Shown: positions 57,785-64,000 of the stretch, one piece after another
How positions within the stretch are numbered: the stretch's first letter is position 1
How the letters are laid out: each line of letters begins with the position of its first letter
Source of the DNA: Terriglobus roseus DSM 18391
Lineage (GTDB): Bacteria; Acidobacteriota; Terriglobia; Terriglobales; Acidobacteriaceae
Assembly: GCF_000265425.1 (NCBI RefSeq)
Contig: NC_018014.1
Span: 1,178,001 to 1,242,000, forward strand
Reading direction: 5' to 3'
Length of the DNA: 64,000 nucleotides
Program-made: the position numbers and the translations under genes
Notes under the pieces: generated by a model
Database searches by the model: none
The model's input: the letters and a program-made list of their open reading frames with translations, nothing else
Told to the model about the DNA's origin: nothing

Positions 57785-59022
57785 GAGTTTCCTTCGATTG
57801 CACGGAGTTCGTTGGAGCGGAGTGGTTGTATCGGGCCCGCAAACATCGCAATGGCCAGAAAGCCGATCAGGTGGAAGCTGCCCACCAAGACAAACAGTGT
57901 TCCGTAGGTAAAGCCGTGCCCCAGCAGAAAGCCGGCGACAAGGCCGAAGATTGCTCCGCCGATTGCGCCACCGAAACCGATCAAGCCGGCCACGGTGCCG
58001 ACCAGTGTCAGCGGAAAGATGTCTGTCGGCAGCGTCATGATCAAACCCGACCACGCCTGCTGACAGAAGAACGCAATGCTGAACAGAAGAATGGCGACGC
58101 GCACGGGCGACACCGAAACCAGCATCACCACAGGCATGCCTGCAGCGCACAGGCCGAGTGCGAGCTTACGTGCAAAGTTGAGAGAGTGACCCCGCCGCAA
58201 TAAGTACGACGAAAACCACCCACCCAGAAAACTACCTACACCACTGGCCGCATAGGGAATCCACGCGTAGTAACTCACCTGCTTCACATCGAAACCGCGC
58301 GCGTCGTACAGGTACTTCGGTAGCCAGAACAACAGGAAGTACCACGCTGAGTCGCTCATGAACTTGGCGAAGACGAAGGACTGCACGTTGCGTTGGCGCA
58401 CCACATCGAACCAGCTCATGCGATCGCCAACGATGCGTGCGTCGACGGTATTCACCGTCACCGTAGCGCCGTCCGTACGATAGGCGAACCACCACCACAC
58501 AACCCATGCCAATCCCAGTGCGCCGGCACTGACAAAGACGGCACGCCATCCGCTGCGCAGCAGGATGAACCCAATGACGGGCGGCGCCAGCACGGAGCCG
58601 ATCGCCGTCCCCCCATTGATCAATCCCATCGCAGTTGAGCGTTGGTGTGCCGGCACCCACTCCGCCACAACACGAGACGCAGCAGGGAAGGCGCCGCCCT
58701 CGCCGCCGCCCAATAGAAAACGGGCGATCAGCAAGAGTGTGAAGCCCGTGGCCAGACTGTGCAGCGCGCATGCCAGCGACCACCACAGCATGATCAGCAG
58801 AAAGCCCCTGCGCGTGCCCAGGCGATCCAGCATGCGGCCACCCACCATGTACAGTGCTGCGTACGACAGCAGGAAGGCCGTTTGCAGATAACTGAACTGC
58901 TGGTTGCTGATCGGGATCGTGCGCTGGATCGCCGCAATGGCGACGGGCAGCGTCTGCCGATCGAAGTAACTGATCGCAATCGCCGCCGCCACCAGCAGCA
59001 CAAAGTACCACTTCCGTTCCAT
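57781..59022 (-). CDS. MFS transporter, anion:cation symporter (hexuronate/sugar-acid) type
   Basis: 413 residues from ATG 59022 (start MERKWYFVLLVAAAIAISYFDRQTLPVAI). Twelve helices; family blocks include GGRMLDRLGTRRGFLLIMLWWS, LLIARFLLGGGEGGAFPAASRVVAEWVPAHQRSTAMGLINGGTAIGSVLAPP and the closing TDIFPLTLVGTVAGLIGFGGAIGG. ACS-family carriers import galactarate, glucuronate and similar sugar acids by proton or sodium symport. Translationally coupled (ATGA) to the sugar-acid dehydratase gene, which supports a sugar-acid or sugar substrate. Confidence 0.9.
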   Translation of the reverse strand: MERKWYFVLLVAAAIAISYFDRQTLPVAIAAIQRTIPISNQQFSYLQTAFLLSYAALYMVGGRMLDRLGTRRGFLLIMLWWSLACALHSLATGFTLLLIARFLLGGGEGGAFPAASRVVAEWVPAHQRSTAMGLINGGTAIGSVLAPPVIGFILLRSGWRAVFVSAGALGLAWVVWWWFAYRTDGATVTVNTVDARIVGDRMSWFDVVRQRNVQSFVFAKFMSDSAWYFLLFWLPKYLYDARGFDVKQVSYYAWIPYAASGVGSFLGGWFSSYLLRRGHSLNFARKLALGLCAAGMPVVMLVSVSPVRVAILLFSIAFFCQQAWSGLIMTLPTDIFPLTLVGTVAGLIGFGGAIGGAIFGLVAGFLLGHGFTYGTLFVLVGSFHLIGFLAIAMFAGPIQPLRSNELRAIEGNS

Positions 59023-59042
59023 GCGCGCCCCGGCCCTTCCCA

Positions 59043-60809
59043 CTACCACTTCAACGTGACAAGCGAGATGCTCTGGCGGGGCATCTCCGTCTTCAGCGTG
59101 ATGGTCCCGCCGCTCGCATCCATCCACTCAGGCGATGTCAGCGTCTGCAGGCCATCCACTGCCTGAAGCTTCTGATATTGCTCGGTTGTCGGGTGCTGTG
59201 GCGATCCCATCTCCTTCCACACGGTGTACGCGTTGCTGTGCGTGTCGTCGATGCGGTAGTGCGTCACCAGTACGCGCTTCGCTGTTGCCGGCAAGCCATG
59301 GATCGCAATCGCGGCAGGTGCAACGGGACCCGCTCCATCGACATCGTGATAGTTCCAAAGCATGACGGCTGCTGTATTGTCCGCGGCCTTCGTTGCCATT
59401 GCGTCGACATCGGCCTCTTCGCGGACGCCCGTCTGCACGATCTTGTCCAGCGGAACCATACCGGTGCTCGTGGTAGTCACGCGCGTGCCGGACATCAGCG
59501 CCGCCATACGGAAGAAGTTCAGCACCGGCTTGTCGACGCCGTTTGTGGAGAGGGAACGGAAGCCTTCAAAGTACTCGCGATCCTCAAATTCAAACGACCA
59601 GCTCAGCATACTCAGCAGGTTGACCTTGTACTTATCCTGCAGATCGAACAGCCGCTTGTAAGCGGAGGCCGTGTAAGCCGGATACAACGTGCCGTTGCGA
59701 TAGTTGTTCGCCGGATTCACCTTGCTGGAGCATGCCGCGCAACCTTCCGGATCGGCCTCGCTCAGGATGATGGGCAGCGAGCGAAACTTCGGGAACGTGG
59801 AGATCAGTTGGAAGCCACGGTCGACATCCATCAGCTCACCGGTAATGCCCATCGTCACCTTGCCTTCCAGAATGGTCGGCTTGCCCTTCGCATGGAATGA
59901 GATGAAGTCCATGGGCAGCGGCTTTCCGTTCGCGGCACTCTTGCCAGAGTTCACGTGCTCCAGGAAGTTCTTCAGATAGTCGTAGGCCTTGGGACTGCGC
60001 GGACTCGTTGTCGCCGGGCCGCCTACTCTCGCTTCGGGCAATGCCGCGCGCACGCCAGCAACGGCGTAGTCATACAGTTTCCAGTAATCCTCAGGCGTGG
60101 AGTGCCAGTAGTCGATGTCCGGCTCGTTCCACACTTCGAAGTACCACTGCTTCACCGTGTCGCGGCCATAGCGCTCCACAAAGTGCGCCGTCACCACGCG
60201 TGCAAGCTCGCCCCACTTCGCGTAATCCTTCGGCGGATTGTTGCTCTTGCCGGTGATGGCATTCTGCGGATAGTGCACTTGGTACGGCTCATGCCGATTC
60301 GGCAGATCCGCTGCAAGATCCTTGGGCATGAAGCCAAGCTCCACCATCGGCCGGACACCAGCAGCCTTGTACTCGTCGAAGATCTCGTCCAGGATCTTGA
60401 AGTCGTACACGGGCTTGCCGCTCGCGTCTTCCGTGTAAACGTTCGTCGAACTCCACTTCAACTCCGGCACACCGTTACCACTGGTCAACAGGTGATGCGC
60501 GCGAATGTATACGGGCACCGGGCTCAGGTCACGCAGTTCGCGCAGCAGCACCTTACCGTCGCGGCCTGTCGTGTAATTGCCCTCGTCATAGCCAAACCAG
60601 CTATAGATCGGCTTGTACTCACCAACTGACTTGTTCAGATCCACTGTGATGTTCACCGGCTTGCCTGTCGGTGCGGCTGGCGTCGCAGGGATCGTTCCCT
60701 GCGCCCAGGCTGCCGCGCTGCATAGGCCAATCGCACCGGCGAGCAGAACACCCGCCACTCCGTTGTGTTGGTTCTTCATCGTCTTAACTTGATTCCGCAT
60801 TGACTGCAT
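59043..60809 (-). CDS. Glycoside hydrolase family 39-like (beta-xylosidase type), secreted
   Basis: 588 residues from ATG 60809 (AAGGG seven bases upstream; ATG 60800 and 60779 are alternatives, the last starting directly with the signal peptide MKNQHNGVAGVLLAGAIGL). TIM barrel with YSWFGYDEGNY, the acid/base Glu in WYFEVWNEPDIDYW, and the nucleophile Glu in PIILSEADPEGCAAC. The C-terminal 180 residues are a beta-sandwich-like extension. GH39 enzymes remove xylose from xylooligosaccharides or iduronate; plant xylan side chains suit the operon context. 20 bases upstream of the MFS gene. Confidence 0.87.
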   Translation of the reverse strand: MQSMRNQVKTMKNQHNGVAGVLLAGAIGLCSAAAWAQGTIPATPAAPTGKPVNITVDLNKSVGEYKPIYSWFGYDEGNYTTGRDGKVLLRELRDLSPVPVYIRAHHLLTSGNGVPELKWSSTNVYTEDASGKPVYDFKILDEIFDEYKAAGVRPMVELGFMPKDLAADLPNRHEPYQVHYPQNAITGKSNNPPKDYAKWGELARVVTAHFVERYGRDTVKQWYFEVWNEPDIDYWHSTPEDYWKLYDYAVAGVRAALPEARVGGPATTSPRSPKAYDYLKNFLEHVNSGKSAANGKPLPMDFISFHAKGKPTILEGKVTMGITGELMDVDRGFQLISTFPKFRSLPIILSEADPEGCAACSSKVNPANNYRNGTLYPAYTASAYKRLFDLQDKYKVNLLSMLSWSFEFEDREYFEGFRSLSTNGVDKPVLNFFRMAALMSGTRVTTTSTGMVPLDKIVQTGVREEADVDAMATKAADNTAAVMLWNYHDVDGAGPVAPAAIAIHGLPATAKRVLVTHYRIDDTHSNAYTVWKEMGSPQHPTTEQYQKLQAVDGLQTLTSPEWMDASGGTITLKTEMPRQSISLVTLKW

Positions 60810-60833
60810 GCTCCCGCCCTTTGTTGTGGCCAC

Positions 60834-63800
60834 TTAGAAGTTGTATTTCAACGCGAACTGCAGGTTACGCGAGGAATTCGAAGTATTCGTAATCGTCCCG
60901 CCGGCGGCTGCATCGATGGTGGCATTCGGTGCAGAGAAGCTGGGCGTGTTCGGCAAGTTGAAGAACTCGGCACGGAACGAGAGCGTGCTCTCATACGGCA
61001 TGGCGAAGTTCTTGAAGACCGATGCATCGAATTGCCGATACACATCGGAGCGCAGCGTGTTGGCGCGTACCTGACCATAACGGAAGACGTCGTTGCCGGA
61101 GCGCGTGCCGCCACCCACCGTTCCGTTCGCCACACGGTTCGCCACAATATAGCGGCCCTTGTCGAACCACGAACTCAGTGTCTTCGCATATCCCGGAGTA
61201 CTCACACCACTCAGGTCGGGCCGCTGCCCGCCTACGCCAGTGTTTGCAATATCACCCGACACAACAGGCGTGTACGGCGTTCCACTGCGCAGGATATTGA
61301 TTGTCTGCAACTGCCATCCACCTACGAACGCATTCACAAAGCCGTTGGAGTGGTTCAGGAACTTGCGTCCGCGACCCACAGGAACCTGCACCGTTCCGCT
61401 GATCGCTACGTTATGGGGTGTGTCTGTGGCAGCCAGCGCATACTCATAGCCCTGGATGCCCCCGAGTGCCGGCGTCTGCGCATACTGCATCCACTTTGAG
61501 AAGGTGTAAGCCACCAGCATGCTGAAGCCATGACTAAAGCGATGATCGTACTTGGCTTGCAGCGAATTGTAGTTGTTGTTCATGTCCTGCGTCTGGAACG
61601 AGATGCCGCTCCATTGCGTGTAAGGACGACGCGCCTGGATCGAACCGGGTCCCGGCGTGGGATCGTTGAAGCTGTTCGAAGCGCTCAAGTGAATGCCGCG
61701 ATTGGCAACGTACCCAATTTCGAAGACGTCTTTGTCTGAGAGCTGGCGCTGGATGTTCAGGCTGTAGTGGTAGTTCGCTCCCATGCTTGCGTAGATACGT
61801 GCCGGATTCAAGCTGGGGTTTGCCGTGATGGATCCAAGTGGATTGCCCAGGAAGTAGTTGGAAAGTGTCCGTGTCGGCGTTACGTTCTGCGTCTGGTTCT
61901 GAGTCTCCGTCAGCAGGTAGGGAAGCATGTTCAGGTTCACGCGGCCGCTGGTACCTTCCGGTTCGTAGAAGATGCCGAAGCCGCTGCGCAGTACCGTCTT
62001 CTTGTCGATCGAGAATGCAAGGCCGACGCGTGGCGCAAACTGCTTCCGGTCTGTGTGCGTAATGGTGGAAGGCAGTCCCGCTTCACTGGACGTTGTGATG
62101 TATTGCCCAAAGACCTGGTAAGCACGCGGTGCGGCGAACTGAGCGGTCAGATCCGGCACCGGCCCACTTCCCGATACGATGATCGGTTTAGCACGCGTTG
62201 GATCGAACGTGCCCACCTGACCCTTATAGCCATCCAGCCAGGGCGAGTACTCATACCGCAGTCCAAGGTTCAACGTAAGGCGATCGCTCGCGCGGAAGTC
62301 GTCCTGAAAGAAGAATTGCCGATAAAGACCCTGCCCGCCAAAGTTGTCTGCAGCGTACGACCGCGTAACCGCCGAAGGATATCCCAGCAGGAAGTCGGCA
62401 TAGGCATCGCCAGAGTTTGCGGATGCCGATGACGTGGACGTCGCGTTGTTGCTCGCGTTACCGTTGAAGTTGAACTGCCCGGCGTAGTTGCGGCTGTCAT
62501 AGCCCAGCCACTGGTAATAACGGATCAGCGCTCCGAACTTGAACGAATTGCGTCCATGCAGAAGCGTGAAGTTATCCGCAATTTCAAATGCCTTGCGGTC
62601 CTGCGACTTAGGACGCTGATCGAAGCCCTGACCCTGTACGGAGTTGTAGCCACTCCAGACGTAATCGGGGAAGGCGCCGCCCGCATCGGGGCGCAGCAGG
62701 TCGCCGAAGCCGCCCACACCGAACTGACCGTTGAAGTCCGTTCCCTGCAGGAAAGCGGTAAGGCGTACGTGGCTGGGAAGGAAGTGGGCGCGCAGTTCAT
62801 TCACCATGTTGCCGCCAAAGTTTGACGTCAGGCTGGCCGCGATGTCCTGGCCCCACGAGGTCAGGTTGGCCGTGCCAAGCGCCGGTGCGAAGTTGGGATC
62901 CACCTCGCGCTGCTTGACGTACACCCAACGGGCCGATAGCCGGTTCCCCGGCGAGATCTGGTGGTCTAGCCGAGTGATGAATTGATCGAACCCAATAGTC
63001 TGATTACCCGCGTAGCTGAACGTGCCCGCGCCCGTGTTCTGCCGGGGGATGTACTGCTGAATCTTGAGCGCAGCTGCGGAAATCCGATTACCGGGAATGG
63101 TGTTGTTCGGGAACTGCTGCGGCACACCGTTGATCAAATTCGTGCGGTCGTAGATGTTGCGCGAGAAGACGCCGGCACGCTGCGCATCCGAAGCAACCGT
63201 TCCGGTGAACGGCTGACCGCTCGTCAAACGCAGACCCTCATAGTTAAAGAAGAAGAACGAACGATTCGATCCGTTGTACAAACCGGGAATTCGAATTGGA
63301 CCGCCGAGATTACCGCCAAACTGGTTTCGCCGAAGCTTCTGCTTCTGCTGTGTACTCGGCAGAAAGTACCGCTTCGCATCGAAGGCATCGTTACGGATGA
63401 ACTCGAACAACGTGCCGTGCAGTCGGTTGGTGCCGGATTTCGTAGTCGCATTGAAGAATGCGCCACCACGGTTGAACTCTGCCGAATACGGGCTCTGCTG
63501 CACGGAAAACTCCTGCAGCGCATCAATCGACGTTTGAATGAATGTGCCGCCCTGGTGCTGCTCGCTGACATCCACGCCGTCCAACAGGAATGAGGTGGCA
63601 CTGCCGCGAATACCGCTGATGACATTGCCGTTCACTACCTCAGGACGGATCGCAAGCGAGTTGCCTGTAGGCGGCAGGAGTGCTGCACCCGGCGTCAGGC
63701 TGGCCAATTGGTAGAAGCCGCGACCGTTGAGTGGCAACTCTGTCAGTTGCTGATTTGTGATCACCTGGCCAGACGTTGCAGAGTCCGTCGAAAGGAGTGG

Positions 63801-64000
63801 TGCGGTCGTGTTCACCTCGACCACCTCTGTTGCCGAACCAATCGTCAGACCCACGTCCTGGCGAACAATCTGGCCGACCTGCACCTCGATGGTCTTGGTG
63901 TTCGCCGTGGTGAATCCCGGCGCATTGACGGTAAGGACATAGTTGCCGGCGGGCACCGGAGTGATCACATACTCGCCGGATCCATTCGTAACACCGGTCT
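60834..64000 (-). CDS. TonB-dependent receptor with carboxypeptidase-regulatory-like domain (Oar-like), 5' end outside the window
   Basis: The frame runs through the right edge, so the N-terminus and signal peptide are missing. The visible part starts inside a carboxypeptidase-regulatory-like fold (GSGEYVITPVPAGNYVLTV...), then a plug with NGRGFYQLASLTPG, FLLDGVDVSEQHQGG and a long beta-barrel ending NLQFALKYNF, a typical C-terminal beta-signal. More than 1,040 residues are visible. The type is common in Acidobacteriota for uptake of large glycans. First gene of the glycan/sugar-acid operon (24 bases before GH39). Confidence 0.93.
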   Translation of the reverse strand, partial: TGVTNGSGEYVITPVPAGNYVLTVNAPGFTTANTKTIEVQVGQIVRQDVGLTIGSATEVVEVNTTAPLLSTDSATSGQVITNQQLTELPLNGRGFYQLASLTPGAALLPPTGNSLAIRPEVVNGNVISGIRGSATSFLLDGVDVSEQHQGGTFIQTSIDALQEFSVQQSPYSAEFNRGGAFFNATTKSGTNRLHGTLFEFIRNDAFDAKRYFLPSTQQKQKLRRNQFGGNLGGPIRIPGLYNGSNRSFFFFNYEGLRLTSGQPFTGTVASDAQRAGVFSRNIYDRTNLINGVPQQFPNNTIPGNRISAAALKIQQYIPRQNTGAGTFSYAGNQTIGFDQFITRLDHQISPGNRLSARWVYVKQREVDPNFAPALGTANLTSWGQDIAASLTSNFGGNMVNELRAHFLPSHVRLTAFLQGTDFNGQFGVGGFGDLLRPDAGGAFPDYVWSGYNSVQGQGFDQRPKSQDRKAFEIADNFTLLHGRNSFKFGALIRYYQWLGYDSRNYAGQFNFNGNASNNATSTSSASANSGDAYADFLLGYPSAVTRSYAADNFGGQGLYRQFFFQDDFRASDRLTLNLGLRYEYSPWLDGYKGQVGTFDPTRAKPIIVSGSGPVPDLTAQFAAPRAYQVFGQYITTSSEAGLPSTITHTDRKQFAPRVGLAFSIDKKTVLRSGFGIFYEPEGTSGRVNLNMLPYLLTETQNQTQNVTPTRTLSNYFLGNPLGSITANPSLNPARIYASMGANYHYSLNIQRQLSDKDVFEIGYVANRGIHLSASNSFNDPTPGPGSIQARRPYTQWSGISFQTQDMNNNYNSLQAKYDHRFSHGFSMLVAYTFSKWMQYAQTPALGGIQGYEYALAATDTPHNVAISGTVQVPVGRGRKFLNHSNGFVNAFVGGWQLQTINILRSGTPYTPVVSGDIANTGVGGQRPDLSGVSTPGYAKTLSSWFDKGRYIVANRVANGTVGGGTRSGNDVFRYGQVRANTLRSDVYRQFDASVFKNFAMPYESTLSFRAEFFNLPNTPSFSAPNATIDAAAGGTITNTSNSSRNLQFALKYNF

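Overview
The window looks like a chromosomal segment of a GC-rich soil bacterium of the phylum Acidobacteriota, most likely near Terriglobus/Granulicella/Edaphobacter. The support is two TIGR03435-type secreted proteins, an Oar-like TonB-dependent receptor with a carboxypeptidase-regulatory-like domain, menaquinone synthesis by the futalosine route (MqnC), a type-B succinate dehydrogenase, and small dispersed palindromes. The genus is inference. Both ends cut genes: the left edge is inside an RNase E/G gene and the right edge is inside the TonB-dependent receptor.

Layout. 1-4825 (+): RNase E/G, an outer-membrane beta-barrel protein and a class-C beta-lactamase-like serine hydrolase. 4904-9865 (-): a tight cluster of an M24 peptidase, a TonB-domain protein, a family 2 polysaccharide synthase, a membrane protein and RmlC. 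9997-11043 (-): MqnC. 11199-16115: a GAF/DHp protein, a coiled-coil membrane protein, VKOR, fused AroD-AroE, then (+) SSB, a half-size TauE/SafE protein and CyaY. 16179-18794 (-): heme O synthase, DUF420, a small membrane protein and a YfiH/PgeF laccase-domain protein, which resembles a cytochrome oxidase assembly operon. 18920-24127: a sugar-catabolism neighbourhood (GntR regulator and sugar isomerase on +, nucleoside/sugar MFS and Gfo/Idh oxidoreductase on -) with a TIGR03435 gene between them. 24313-28337: DinB-like, M19 dipeptidase, a small protein, a secreted PPC/DUF296 protein and a zinc alcohol dehydrogenase. 29277-33156 (-): sdhCAB with repeat-filled spacers. 33367-38511: RdgB, an acyltransferase, a PfkB kinase divergent from inositol-1-phosphate synthase with a LacI-type palindrome between them, and a ParDE-like toxin-antitoxin pair. 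38588-42259: M48 protease, and a NRAMP-like transporter between two tiny genes and divergent from a CsoR/RcnR regulator that carries its own operator. 42291-47244 (+): TIGR03435 protein, QueF, membrane protein, spinster-like MFS, SnoaL-like protein, LLM flavoprotein. 47313-48557 (-): IspG. 48620-48696: an atypical tRNA-Arg(CCU).

Two places deserve most attention. First, the tRNA-Arg has the usually invariant G19-C56 elbow pair replaced by C19-G56, plus two purine-purine mismatches in the anticodon stem. Second, just after the tRNA there is about 0.55 kb without a recognisable gene, then an 890-residue protein I cannot assign to a named family. It has a glycine-rich segment, two long helical arms around a 45-residue hydrophobic segment, and a beta-rich C-terminus, an arrangement like alpha-helical pore-forming toxins. 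A 67-residue gene follows.

From 52414 to the right edge lies one minus-strand operon: TonB-dependent receptor, GH39, MFS, enolase-superfamily sugar-acid dehydratase, AraD1-type FAH protein, hydroxyisobutyrate-dehydrogenase-like reductase and GH3. Together these would import and cleave a plant glycan and oxidise the released sugar (probably a pentose or deoxysugar) by a non-phosphorylative route.
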